Under the pieces are notes generated by a model. The model was not told where the DNA came from, made no database searches, and saw nothing but the letters and a program-made list of their open reading frames with translations. DNA of 64,000 nt from Anastrepha obliqua (lineage: Eukaryota > Arthropoda > Insecta > Diptera > Tephritidae): positions 17,670,044 through 17,734,043 of the forward strand of contig NC_072897.1 of assembly GCF_027943255.1 (NCBI RefSeq). The letters run 5' to 3'. The position numbers and the translations under genes are program-made. Within the stretch, counting starts at the first letter, position 1, and each line of letters begins with the position of its first letter. Shown here piece after piece: positions 52,404 to 63,050 of the stretch.

Positions 52404-54719
52404 CCCTTTCGCGCCTACGGGGACAATATGTCCCAGCCTCGTAGAAAGTGATTTATTAGTTTTGTTATTCAATAAAACTTCCATCTTAACTGTCCCAATA
52501 AAAGTTCTTGGTTTCATTTATAAAAAAAAAAAATCCGTATTCGTAATTATAATATACGTGGCACCACTGATCCAGTTAACAAGCACGTGTTGAGAAATTT
52601 TGACGATATGGCAAGACAAACGATGTCAAAAACATATGTTCCGCAATCGTCATTGCGTTAGCATCGAATCAGTAAATAGTGCACTTAGAATTCTCCCTAT
52701 ATCGCATTTAATATAATACATTCTTAGAATATCAGTAAAGGTGAGTAGCATATAATTTTGTATGTCTTGGGATCTATTGTCCCAGTATGGTTTTTCCCAG
52801 ATGTCGAAGAAAAAGTACACTGTGGAAGAGGTTGCAGATATTTTATATGAAAGCTCTGAAGAGGAAGATTTTAGCCCATCTGAGAGTAGCTACAAACCAT
52901 CGTCAAACTCTGGAAACAGCAAAGCAGATGGAGATAATACTTATGAAGGTGAGAGTGATGCTTTCTATTTAAAATCAGACGAAGAATATGCTGCCGATGA
53001 CATAAATTCGAGTGTGGTTGAGGAAGAAGAATTATGCGAGAATGAGGTGAGTGAAGCACCTGCCATTGCCAGCTGGGCTAACATCATAGAAGATGGATGT
53101 TTCGAACCCAAATTTCGAATGCCATTAGAAAGAGATTCTCAAGTTCTGTAAGATCTTCCCAGAGGGTCTACCGAGTTCCGTGTATTTAGAGAATTTTTTC
53201 CAAAAAGTTTGTGTATTTTTATTGCACAGTACACAAATCAGCGACTAAAAAAACTTAATAAAGAGAAGAAAACTAATAGAGCATTAACCGATGAACATGA
53301 AATAATGGTGATTTTAGGCGTGGCTATGATTATGCACTACAACCATTTGCCATCATTACATGACTATTGGAGCAAACACGCATCAATGGGAAACGAAATG
53401 ATAAAGCAAAGTATTTCTCGCGATTGGTTCACTCTACTTTCTTCGAAACTATATTTAAAAGATTGTGACAAACCTAATAATGCTCCAAAAGATTACTATA
53501 TTTCCGAAGTCGTTTCAGGTATGAAAGAAAAATTCATGCGAATACGAAGTGATAGTCCTTTTCAATCAATCGATGAATGTATGGCAAAATTCAATGGTAG
53601 GTCCAGTCTAAAGCAGTACATGCCTATGAAACCAATCAAACGCGGTGTTAAAATTTGGTTGCGATGTGATGCAAAAACAGGATTTGAATGTATACACTGG
53701 TAAAGATGTCACCACTAATCTTTCTGGAAGTCTTGGAGAAAGAGTGGTTTTGAAATTAGCAGGTACTATCCGTGATAATGATGTGGCTGTTGCATTCGAT
53801 CGATTTTTCATATCAATAACATTGATGAAATCCATTCCATTTCCTGCTATTGGTACATATATGAGAAATCGAAAAGAAACACCGGAGTTCGGGTCGCGAC
53901 TAGAACGTGGGCAAATCCAGTTCCAAATAAACTGCGATGGTCTACTAGCTACTCGTTGGATGGACTCGAAAGAAGGACTTGTTGTCTCCAACTGTCACAA
54001 GCCGAGCATAGGAGAAGTAGATAGGAAGCAAAAGGACGGTAAGAAGAAAAAATTTGCCTGCCCCTTAGCTATTGTGGACTATAATCGTTTGATGGGGGGC
54101 GTAGATCTAGCTGATCAGAATGCAGTGGTATACGATATCAACCGGAAATCCCAAAAGTGGTGGAAAAAGGTTTTTTTCAAGATTCTGATGCTTTCAACTG
54201 CTAATGCTTGGATTGTGCATAACGACCTGAACCGTAAGAAATCAACACTGATACAGCTCATAGTCCCATTAGCAGAGCCCTTATTGCGGAAGGAACCAAG
54301 CACAAGGAGTTAAAAACTCGGCGAACTGGTGGAAGACCATCTAAACGCCCACGTACCGAGTTCTTGAATATAGGTGATCATTTACCATTAAAAGGTAGTT
54401 CTCGACGTCGTTGCGTACGATGCACTTCCCTGCAAAAAGAAACGAGAACAAATTACGTTTGCTCTGTATGCAGCAATGCAAGTAAATACTTTTTCTGTAA
54501 TAAAACACAAAAATACTAAATTTTTCAAATAAATTTTTTAAAAATAAATTCCACGGTTTATTAAATTGTCCCAATATAAATCCTTATTGGGACAATATGT
54601 CCCAGGATAATGCAAGGAATTAAGGACTTTTTAAGTATGCAGAACATATTTTTCGTCTTTTTTGAGTATGCGTGCAAGAAGTATTCCGGTAGCGAAAATA
54701 AAACTCCGGCGCGAAGGGG
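52404..54719 (+). mobile_element. piggyBac transposon inserted in hAT, 2316 bp
   Basis: Bounded by TTAA (52400-52403 and 54720-54723), the piggyBac target duplication. Ends CCCTTTCGCGCC on the left and, inverted, CCCCTTCGCGCC on the right (11 of 12 match). The 17-bp motif GGGACAATATGTCCCAG occurs near both ends (52420-52436, 54589-54605). It holds one transposase gene with several lesions. Confidence 0.93.
52801..54520 (+). pseudogene. piggyBac transposase, broken
   Basis: Start taken at MSKKKYTVEEVADILYES (52801). An acidic, Ser-rich N-terminus leads to AIASWANIIEDGCF, with a stop at 53149. The same phase resumes with the DDE domain: SIDECMAKFNGRSSLKQYMP and KPIKRGVKIW (first aspartate). 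A frameshift near 53690 follows, then VAFDRFFISITL (second acidic site), and CPLAIVDYNRLMGGVDLADQ (third). The frame ends at 54313. A further shift leads to the C-terminal Cys-rich domain CVRCTSLQKET...CSVC to 54520. Two shifts and one stop make it inactive. Length is otherwise near the usual 570-600 residues. Confidence 0.9.
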
Positions 54720-55103
54720 TTAAATCTCTTTTAATAATTGCTACAAGTAAAATTAATCCACAACTACAAACAATGGTCGGTCACAACTACATAAATTTCA
54801 TTAGTATTTTTTTCGTTTATTACCTGGACAAACTTAAATTAATTAGTTTTTAGTTATTAATATGCATATTTCTGTCGTTAAGTTTTACCGCGCCGAGTAA
54901 TTATCATTGTGTTTTCATCGAATCGAGTAATTATCATTGTGTTTTCATTCTCCTCCACTAAAAATATAACAGCAATAGTAACAACAGTAAAACATTAGCT
55001 GTCGTGGGCCATATTGATGACACTAGTCCTAAGCTGTTGCGGGCCGGATGGATGCCACTAGCGGGCAGGATTTGGCCCGCGGGCCATAGTTTGGAGACCC
55101 CTG

Positions 55104-55905
55104 CCTGAGAGGAGTATTGGGGCTTACTGGATACTATAAAAAATTCGTAAAAAACTATGCAGCTTTAGCTAAACCCTTAATTTTACATCTTAAAGGAGTT
55201 AATTCTCATAGCGAAAAAATAAAAGTAAGAACACAAAAATTTGTTTAGACTAAACGGCCATTGAAGCAATAAATAAACTGAAAATCTGCTTAAAGGTGTA
55301 GGTGGAATTATACCAGCCAAATTATGAGAAAGCTTTTGAACTCTCTAAAGACACATCCAATATAGCCATTGGAGCTGTATGAGTCAAATACGGCAATATA
55401 CGGCATAACCGACTTAACCATATATACTGACCATCAATCGCTTACTTACGCCATATCGGATAAGAATCCAAATCATAAACTAAAGAGATGGAAAAATATT
55501 ATCGAAGATTATGGAGCAAAAGTCGTGTATAAACTAGGCACACAGAATGTTGTAGCTTACCCCTTGTAACGACAAATAGTTAACACATCTTCTATAGGTA
55601 CTGTACACTCATCTGATAGTTTATACAACGACATAATCAAGGCCGTACGCCAACCGCTAAATGCCTAAGGTATCTAAATATAATTGATACCAAACACACA
55701 AAATAATGAGACAAGTTCGCTTATTATATTTCAAAGTAAAATACTTCACACAATAACCTTTACTGACGAAAATTATCTGATATCCGAATTAAAAAGGTGT
55801 TTGCAGCCGAAAAAAAAATTGCAGCAATACATACAACAGCTGAGGATTTATTAAGATACGGACAAATTATAAAAAACACGTTCACAGATATAAAATTCGT
55901 ATACA
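55104..55905 (+). pseudogene. pol: Gypsy-B RNase H and pre-integrase
   Basis: After the hAT: LRGVLGLTGYYKKFVKNYAAL, stops, then QPNYEKAFELSKDTSNIAIGAV ended by TGA, and frame 55369-55569 with LTIYTDHQSLTYAISDKN and VVYKLGTQNVVAYPL. The pre-integrase frame 55797-55905 has IAAIHTTAEDLLRYGQI. It loses similarity to copy A after KFVY. Confidence 0.78.
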
Positions 55906-56002
55906 ATTTATTGGATTTTATTGGTCCACTTTTAAAAATAAAACTTCGGATTTTTTTTAGGCATAGTGCGTTTAGTTTATTACTTTATTCACGAGAAATA
56001 AA
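55906..56002. other. Junction between Gypsy-B and Gypsy-S, nothing recognised
   Basis: About 100 bp of AT-rich sequence. The Gypsy-S LTR start lies here or shortly after. An AGTTAACTAACTAAC at 56003 is one candidate, but the 3' LTR needed to fix it is outside the window. Confidence 0.4.
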
Positions 56003-56792
56003 AGTTAACTAACTAACTTAGAAATTATTCGTAACATTTATAGTCAGAAGTCACGTTGCGTAAATTTGGTAAAAACGGTTCTCATGCAAAAGAAATGCAG
56101 CGTAAACATATTTATGCTCCCATGCAATGGTAACACAACAACACAACGTAAGCGTAATAGCTTCGCATAAAGCGGTAACGCTGCGTTGGCGAATTGGCTT
56201 ATTGGAGCATTTCTTTATTTTCGTTGTCTGGCCGGATTCGCGTGAGTTACATATACAAACACACACACATACATTAAGAATTATCCAATTGACGAATTTA
56301 TAGCAAAAATAGAAAAAAGATAATATTTGTAATTAAAATTAAATTAAAATTAACGTTAAGAAGAAAAAAGGATATAATAAATTTTAAGAAATATTGTCAG
56401 ATTCGCATTTATTGCATTTCCATTCCAATAACGAAAATGCAATATTTTGGAAAGCTATTTATCGGTCGCAATTCCAAGAACTGAAACCGTTTCAAAAATT
56501 AACTTTAAGAAGAATAAAGAATATAATAAATTTTAACAAGTATTGTCAAATTCGCATTTATTACTTTTCCGTTAAAAAGAAAAGAAGAAAAAAAGAAATT
56601 GTAAAGTTCGCATTTATTGCATTTCCGTTCCCCCTACGAAAATGCAATGTTGAATTACCCTATAAAAGCACAAACTGTAAATAGTTTTAAGTCAGTCTTG
56701 TTTTTCCGGTCAAATCCAATTTAATAAATAAATAAAAAAAAACCTTTAATTTTGTTTTTTTTTATCGCAAAATAAGTAAACGACATCTTGAG
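56003..56792 (+). repeat. Gypsy-S 5' LTR (left border uncertain)
   Basis: It has a TATAAAAG box at 56660-56667, a TCAGTC initiator-like motif at 56691-56696 and AATAAA near 56722, in the order expected of U3-R-U5. U3 contains three diverged direct repeats (ATTGTCAGATTCGCATTTATTGC at 56391 and variants at 56541 and 56599). The right border is set by the PBS at 56793. Confidence 0.65.
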
Positions 56793-56810
56793 TGGCGCAG
56801 TCGGTAGGAT
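56793..56810 (+). promoter_or_regulatory. Primer binding site of Gypsy-S
   Basis: TGGCGCAGTCGGTAGGAT, the serine tRNA-type PBS characteristic of 17.6/297-group elements. Confidence 0.85.
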
Positions 56811-56860
56811 CCTTTTAAAAATTAAAGGACCCTGTGGTCGAAAATACGTTTTCAAGTGAA

Positions 56861-56999
56861 TCTGAGTATCCTGCACATAAAGTGAACAGGACCAGAAAAA
56901 AAGAATAAAAGTATATTCTTCACTACGTTACTCTGAGTATCCTGCACATTAAGTGAACAGGACCAGAAAAAAAAGAATAAAAGTGTATTCTAAAAGGCA
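56861..56999 (+). repeat. 71-bp tandem duplication in Gypsy-S leader
   Basis: TCTGAGTATCCTGCACAT begins at 56861 and again at 56932. Each copy continues with AAGTGAACAGGACCAG and AAAAGT.TATTCT. It is non-coding and lies just upstream of gag. Confidence 0.85.
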
Positions 57000-57024
57000 G
57001 CAGCTATTCGATAAAAGACGACCA

Positions 57025-58115
57025 ATGGAGGGGCAAGCTCAAGCACACACAGTAAATATGGCAGACGAACTAGCCAGAAAAGATGCCCAACTGGAACGCT
57101 TAAGAGTGGCATATCTGGAACTATAACAGCAACTACAATTCCAGCAACAACAACAACCGGAACCTCATCAGCTCGATAGAATCTACAAAAATGGGGCATA
57201 CCTACCAGTATTTACGGGAAGTGGAGATATAACAATAAATTCGTTCCTGAGCAGCGTAGAATACTTATTGTCCAATCTACAAGAGGAAGAACTAAAGACT
57301 ATCTTTTACCGCAACCTAGAAGGAGAAGCCAAAAATGTGATCATCAATATACAGCAACCTGACAATTGGCAACTAATAAAAAGGACCTTGAAGCTGAAAT
57401 ACAGACCGAACATGGAACCCCATCAGATTTACAGAAGAATTAATAAGCTCCGAGTTAATACGGTAAGTGAATTAGCTGTAGACCTACAGAATCTTAAGTA
57501 TAAAAGTGATGAAATAAGTATCTATTATCCAGAGGATCAATGTATAGACTTATCTAATATGGACAGTTTGTTGACCAATATAGCTAAGGAAATGACGCAG
57601 GGAACACTACTGGATAAAATATACTCGGAAAGGGAGTAAGGTACCATAATAGACATAATGGTAAAAAGAAGATATGAAGATAGTTGTATTAGGCAGGAGT
57701 TTAGAAAATTTCGGGCAAACAATTCCAGTAGGTACCTTTAAACAGGAAAATAAATATAATAACCTCAGCCCTAATTACAATAGAAATCAGAATTATCAGA
57801 ACAAAGGACAGAGCAATTTTAATTTTAGACATAATAATAACAACAATCTGAACAATAGACCCACGAACAATTCAGCACAATATAGACAGAACAATAGCTT
57901 CAATGGAAGGGTCAAAATATCAACCGATTTTCTAATTCGGGTAACTTCCAAAGGTCCACAGAGGCAGGACACCCTGGACCAAATTCCAATAAAAATCGTT
58001 GGAATCACGCCAGGCAAAGCTCAGCTGAGCCCATGGAAGTAGATAATATCCAAATGAATAAGGAAAAAAATGAAGGAAATGATAATGAATTGAATCAAAT
58101 AAATAATTATAATCA
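57025..58115 (+). pseudogene. gag: Gypsy-S gag, one nonsense codon and a shifted tail
   Basis: ATG at 57025. 33 codons run to an in-frame TAA (57124-57126), after which the same frame continues to TAA 57639 with Gln-rich sequence, GAYLPVFTGSGDITINSF, EGEAKNVIINIQQPDNW and HQIYRRINKLRVNTVSELA. This capsid is unlike that of Gypsy-P or A. A shift then gives the Asn-rich nucleocapsid-like tail at 57674-58042 (NNLNNRPTNNSAQYRQNN) without knuckles. The single TAA may be a CAA mutation, given the surrounding CAA repeats (inference). Confidence 0.82.
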
Positions 58116-58316
58116 ATAAGCCGCCAAATTAGGAAACCCTAGAACAAAAGGCAGCCAATATCGCTTGCTGCAACCTAGGCAAAAACGAAACGGATTTTTT
58201 GAACATAATCGTGAAGAAATAAACTATGATCAATTGGCAGGACACTCGGAACAAGACCTGTGTCACAGTAAGACAGCTCTATCCCGACAAGGCCAGGATC
58301 AGTTTTTTTCAGAACG

Positions 58317-58586
58317 ATGTCAGATTACCTACCCATCATAAAACTAACAATTATAAATAAGGAGTACAACGCACTAATAGATACAGGTGCAAATATAAGT
58401 TTAATTGATGAGGATATAAAAGGATTTGAGAAAACGCTATTAAGAGAGCCATTGGAATTTAGTACGATAAACAGAAAAGACATTATTAAATTTGAAGCAT
58501 TGACAGGCGCACCTCTAGAATTCAATGTAGAGAAAAACACGAAAATTAGATGGGAAAATGACCCAACTGAAAGGAAGAAGATATGA
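58317..58586 (+). pseudogene. pol: Gypsy-S protease, cut by insertion
   Basis: An 89-codon frame with YNALIDTGANISLIDEDI at residues 16-34, the aspartic protease active site. It ends at 58586, where a foreign transposon begins. The remaining linker before RT resumes at about 60397. Confidence 0.85.
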
Positions 58587-60396
58587 TTTCATAACACTAG
58601 TTTACAAATTTTCAATTTCAAAAATGGTCCTCGACCAACAAGCGTTTTTTAGACTAATTTGAGGTCGCTGAGACCAAAAATTATTTTTTGTTCTTTTTTT
58701 CAGAGATATTCCCAAAAAACCTGTTTTTTGTGCAATAGTGCAGTTATTACCAGCAATCTCGAAAACAGTGAATGCCATTTCTTTGAAGTGCATAAATTTC
58801 GAAAGGCACACATATACCTACATGGCAATATACATATAATTCGTGTCAATGGAAGTCGTAGTTTTCGCAAAACAGCAGTTGAAAGTAAAAAAAAGACATT
58901 TTTGACGTCTTTTAACAAATTATCAAAGTTTATTAACTTTTACCTGGAACAAAAAATTCTTTTATACCGACATAAGATAGGTTTTCTGAAAGACAATTTC
59001 GTCACCTACATTTAAAGCCTAAGTTTGTTTCAATCGACAAAAAATTGTAAAAGGTATGACCCATAATGTCTAGACGTGTGATTTTGCAGCTTTTGACATG
59101 GCTATGTTTGAGGCCGCAAATATGCTTTTACTCTGAAACTTCTTCTTTTATATTGCACGGAATCTTCACGAAGTTGCATTCAGCAGTAGTCGCTCATCAT
59201 TCCTTGATCTCAAAAGCCCTCATAACGCTTTATAATCGCTCGCCTTGTTCATCACTTTCAGCCCCTAAATTCGGAGGAAAAAAATCCAAATGACTGTGAA
59301 GTAGGTGTATTTTTAACGACATGCGAGCACCTGTTAACAAAAACAAAGTTTATTGTAAATTTTCCCATAATTTTCCAATCAATGTATATGATAAATATAT
59401 TTTGGAGTATGTACGTTTTACAATACTAACCAATAGTTTAAAAGTATTTCATAATTGTATGAATCAATTGACGGTCGTTCTTGCTCCTGTTGTTTCCCAA
59501 GAATCCATGAACATTTTTTTGGAAAGCTTTCCAAGCTTTAGCTTCGGAACTGTCAATGCATTGTTGAAATTCTGTGTCCGTAAACAATTTCTTTATCTGT
59601 GGACCGACGAATATACCCGCTTTGATTTTCTCTGCTGACAATCTTGGAAACTTGGTTTTCAAATATTTAAGGACTGTGTTTTCCGGTTTTTTTGCCAAAG
59701 CTTTCACAAAATTCTTCATTAGCCCAAGTTTTATATGCAAAGGGGGGAAAAAAAGTTTTTTTTCTCAACAAGTGCTTTTTTGATAACGTTGTTTTTTCCC
59801 ACGACATGCTCCACACGCTTCGGCCAAACTTGTTGAGTGAAATGTTTGTCATCCGCTCTGCTATTTCAAAGACACAAAAAACAACTGTATTTGGTATAGC
59901 TATTTTTGAGAAATACCGTTCGAAATTTTTATTACGGTTTCGGTAATTCGTTACGTTAGTACCTGATTTCAAATAACCGCGTTCCTGTAGAGTGAAGCTA
60001 GGAGTTCTGATTTTTCTTTCGACAAGTTGAGATCACGACATCACGACATCACGATCAAAAGTATATACGACAGACGATGAAATTGTCTTCATTCACATAA
60101 TATGTTATAACTTCTACAATTTTTCGTCGATTCAGATAAACTTAGGCTTTAAATGTAGGTGACGAAATTGTCTTTCAGAAAACCTATCTTATGTCGGTAT
60201 AAAAAAATTTTTTGTTCCAGAAAAAAGTTAATAAACTTTGATATTTTAGTAAAAAACGTCAAAAAGCCTTTTTTTAACTTTCAACTGCTGTTTTGCGAAA
60301 ACTACGACTTCCATTGACACGAATTATATATTGCCATGTAGGTCAGATGTGTGCCTTTCGAAATTTATGCACTTCAAGGAAATGGCGCGCACTGTG
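58587..60396 (-). mobile_element. DNA transposon with ~270-bp inverted repeats, unknown superfamily
   Basis: The left arm, about 58770-59050 (AAATTTCGAAAGGCACACAT, AATGGAAGTCGTAGTTTTCG, AGACAATTTCGTCACCTACA), is inverted at about 60115-60390 with some differences. The left side has a further ~180 bp (58590-58770) not matched on the right, so the right end may be truncated. Inside, 59055-60115 encodes a broken minus-strand protein. It splits the Gypsy-S pol between protease and RT. I find no clear target-site duplication. Confidence 0.75.
59438..59972 (-). pseudogene. Conserved transposon-type protein, function unknown
   Basis: Two minus-strand frames (59667-59972, then 59438-59740 after a shift near 59705) join into one protein-like stretch. 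Features: an N-terminal part with YRNRNKNFERYFSKIA, a PP-rich turn where the shift occurs, HIKLGLMKNFVKAL, KTKFPRLSAEKIKAGIFVGPQI, and AWKAFQKNVHGFLGNNR. I recall similar sequences in many insect and cnidarian genome annotations of unknown function. Its location inside long TIRs suggests that it belongs to a transposon. Not a full-length gene here. The catalytic nature is unknown. Confidence 0.6.
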
Positions 60397-61165
60397 TGCA
60401 TTAGACGCAGCTAACCTTGATTGGAAATTGTTGAATAAATTCAAAGAACTATTCTTCAAAGAAGGTGATCAGTTAACTAGAACAATGGAAATCCTACACG
60501 AAATTAGAACGGTAACAGATGAACAAATAAACTCCAAATTATATCGATACCCCCGCAACACGAAATGGAAGTAAGGAGGCAAATACAGGAAATGGAAGAG
60601 CAGGGGATAATAAAAAAAAGTTGTTCAAGATGTTTAAGCCCTTTAATAATAGTACCAAAAAAACTGACAATTCAGGAGAGAAAAGAGATCGACTACAAAA
60701 AACTTAACGAAGTGACAATTGACGACAAGTTCCCGTTACCACATATAGATTCACTCTTAGATAAATTGGGAAGGGCGCAACACTTTATAAGATTGGACCT
60801 CGCGAAAGGATACCATCAAATTTTGATAAGGGAACAAGATAGAAAAAAAAGCTTTCGTGACACTCCATGGACTATACGAATTCATACGGATGCCGTTTGG
60901 GTTGAAAAATGCCCGGCAACTTTTCAAAGACCAATGAACGAAATACTACGTGATTTCATTAACAAAACGTGTGTGGTTTACTTAGATGGCATTCTCATTT
61001 TCAATACATCTCTGAATGAACATATAAAATCCATAACAGACATTTTCGGAGTTCTGAAGCAGGCCAACTTAAAAGTATAGATTGACAAGTGCAATTTTAT
61101 GAAACGAGAGACAGAATTCTTAGGACACATATTTACAAAAGAAGGACTAAAACCAAACCCTAATA
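60397..61165 (+). pseudogene. pol: Gypsy-S reverse transcriptase with altered active site
   Basis: The N-terminal part (LFFKEGDQLTRTMEILHEIRT) ends at 60574. The next frame, 60565-61080, has EMEEQGIIKKSCSRCLSPLIIV, RKEIDYKKLNEVTIDDKFPL, FIRLDLAKGYHQILI and VVYLDGILIF, where the second catalytic aspartate is glycine. The motif B region is distorted by local shifts (WVEKCPATFQRPM). A stop at 61078 follows QANLKV. Confidence 0.85.
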
Positions 61166-61790
61166 AAATCAAAACGATTCAGGACTTTACTCTACCGAAA
61201 ACCGAAAAACAAATAAAAAGTTTTCTGGGACTCACAGGGTATTATTGTAAATTCGTAAAGGATTACGCGGAAGTTGCTCAACCAATAACAAAGTATTTAA
61301 AGAAAGAAGTAAAAATAAATATTAAAAACCCCACATATATAGAAGCTTTTGAAAAACTTAAACTACTAATAATCTCACATTCGATCCTGAGATATCCAAA
61401 TTTTGAGAAACAATTCACGCTAACAACAGACGCATCAAATTATACGCTGGGCGCTGTTTTGTCCCAATAAGGACGCCCCATTTGTTTCGCGTCAAGAACT
61501 CTAAACAATCATGAAAATAATTATTCCGCCACCGGCAAAGAATTTATTGCCATACTGTGTAGTGTGCAATATCTGCGACCTTATCTTTATGGAAGAAAAT
61601 TCAAAATCCACACCGACACCAATCAATAAAATTCTTACAATCAAACTATAGAGGAAAAGACATGTCTCCAAGACATCAAAGATAGTTACTCAAACTAGAA
61701 GAATACGACTTTGAAATAGAGTATATAAAAGGGAAAGAAAATAGAGTGGCAGACTTCCGAAATGAGACGGACGAAAATAATTTCAAGGAT
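61081..61790 (+). pseudogene. pol: Gypsy-S RT end and RNase H
   Basis: Frame 61099-61470: ETEFLGHIFTKEGLKPNPNK, FLGLTGYYCKFVKDYAEV and FTLTTDASNYTLGAVLSQ, closed by TAA at 61468. The phase then continues with RPICFASRTLNNHENNYS and YLRPYLYGRKFKIHTDTNQ. Later YDFEIEYIKGKENRVADF matches the RNase H C-terminal region, with the usual ALSR lost. Confidence 0.82.
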
Positions 61791-61799
61791 ACCGAACTC

Positions 61800-63050
61800 A
61801 GCCGAAATCTAATACACAACGTTAAAGAAGATAATGTGTCAATGGCAACCATGCATTCTGCGGATGAAAATCCTTTAGATCATTTTTACATAAAAGAAGA
61901 AATCGTTAACTAATACCAAACCCAAATAATACTAACCAATAATAAAACAGAGGAAGTAAAGATATTGCATGGAACAAGAATAATTTTTATCGCAGAATGC
62001 GACTTTAATACAATGGGTGATATATTTAGGAGTTATATCACGACAGGAAAGATAGGTATATATTCGGAACTATTGAACGTAAGTACAACGTAGTACAGGA
62101 AAAACTCATAAATATGTTTTCAAATAATAACCAAATTCAGTTTGTCAAATGTACAATTAGAGCACGAGACATTGAAACGGAAGTAGAAGCAGTGAAGCAA
62201 ATTTCTTTGTATCTCATCAGAGAAAGTATACATTCGGGAATAAACGAAACTTATAATAATATCAAAAACAAGATATACTTTCCAAAATTTATGGAGTAAA
62301 TTCAAGTAGTAATAAATCATTGTGACCTTTGTCAACAAGTGAAATGTGATAGACATCCAATTAAATATAAAATCCAGCTTACCGAGACCCCCTCAGATAG
62401 GAGACAAATTATACATATCAACACATATGTAATTAAAAGTCATCGCTTTCTAACAACAAATACAAGTTTTCCAAATTTGGAACCGCTTATGCACTAAGCG
62501 ACAGAAATCATTTAACCATAATAGAAAAACTGGAGGAACACATTACCAAAATCGGAAAACCAAATAAAATAATAGCGGACAATGAATTGAAAACATTAAG
62601 AATAAAAGAATTTTTACGAGAACAAGGGATAGAGTTGCATTTAACAAAACCAAATAGTCACACAGGAAATTCAGATATAGAAAGATTCCATAACACTATA
62701 GCAGAAAAATTTAGAATCTTATGTCAAACCAGCAAGGATCTACCGATACCGCAATTAATTCAACGAGCAATAAGAAATTACAATGAAAGGTTTCATTCTA
62801 GCATAAAATACTCATCGAAAGAAGTACAAGAAGGACGTATAGATTTCGAAAAAATCAAGAAAAATTTAGCCGCATGTAAGGAAAAGAGAATTGATAAACT
62901 TAACTTACAAAGGGAAGATTATAAGGAAACAAGAGAAGAAGGGTTTATAAAAAATTAATTACAAAGCTCTGGGACATAAAGAACAACCGAAATATAAAAA
63001 AAAAACACAAATTGGAAGGAATACATCATTGTAATATCAAACGACCGTTA
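61800..63050 (+). pseudogene. pol: Gypsy-S integrase, several stops
   Basis: Zinc-binding N-terminus at about 62215-62360 (SIHSGINETYNNIKNKIYF, then CDLCQQVKCDRHP after a stop). Core: IIHINTYV (the first acid has become asparagine), KIIADNELKTLRIKEFL (second aspartate) and GNSDIERFHNTIAEKFRI (glutamate) in frame 62587-62958. The C-terminal part up to 63050 ends with HHCNIKRPLKF. Between 61800 and 62110 the pre-integrase linker is degraded. Confidence 0.8.

Larger units (their letters stand above)
52110..54790 (+). pseudogene. hAT transposase C-terminus (dimerisation region), split by piggyBac
   Basis: Residues before the split include FDIETLASEIEMEIIDLQ, LEFYKSLPLAHFANL and the hAT signature FSVFSTTYLCEKTFSKMKY followed by SKLTDQHL. 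The frame is cut at TTAA (52400). After the piggyBac, past the second TTAA at 54720, the same phase resumes with KSLLIIATSKINPQL. It resembles the ZBED/GTF2IRD2-type hAT branch. The BED zinc finger and the DDE acids are missing, so this copy is non-autonomous. Confidence 0.8.
51344..55103 (+). mobile_element. hAT transposon, internally deleted, with 8-bp TSD
   Basis: Terminal inverted repeats CAGGGGTCTTCAAGCTTTG (51344-51362) and, inverted at the right, CAGGGGTCTCCAAACTATG: 16 of 19 match. Flanked by CCTTAGAG (51336-51343) and CCTGAGAG (55104-55111), an 8-bp hAT target duplication with one mismatch. The left end has a second terminus-like sequence at 51377 (CAGGGGTCTCGTAACTTTG). Inside are a C-terminal transposase fragment, a 14-bp hairpin at 51941-51980 and a nested piggyBac. 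51400-52100 has no transposase N-terminus or catalytic core. Confidence 0.88.
49770..55905 (+). mobile_element. Gypsy-B: second copy of the Gypsy-A family, split by hAT
   Basis: Plus strand. The LTR piece 49770-49903 (AGTTAAGG start, matching copy A's LTR inverted) is joined by deletion to the middle of gag at about 49905. Gag end, PR and RT follow to 51343. After the hAT (51344-55103) come the RT end, RNase H and pre-integrase to about 55905. Neither copy shows integrase, env or a 3' LTR in the window. Confidence 0.85.

Noticed and set aside
52762..53151. A host acidic nuclear protein gene
   Set aside because: It is the N-terminus of the piggyBac transposase: same phase continues after the stop into the DDE domain, all between TTAA-bounded ends.
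54300..54520. A separate zinc-finger gene (CVRC...CSVC)
   Set aside because: It is the Cys-rich C-terminal domain of the piggyBac transposase displaced by a frameshift.
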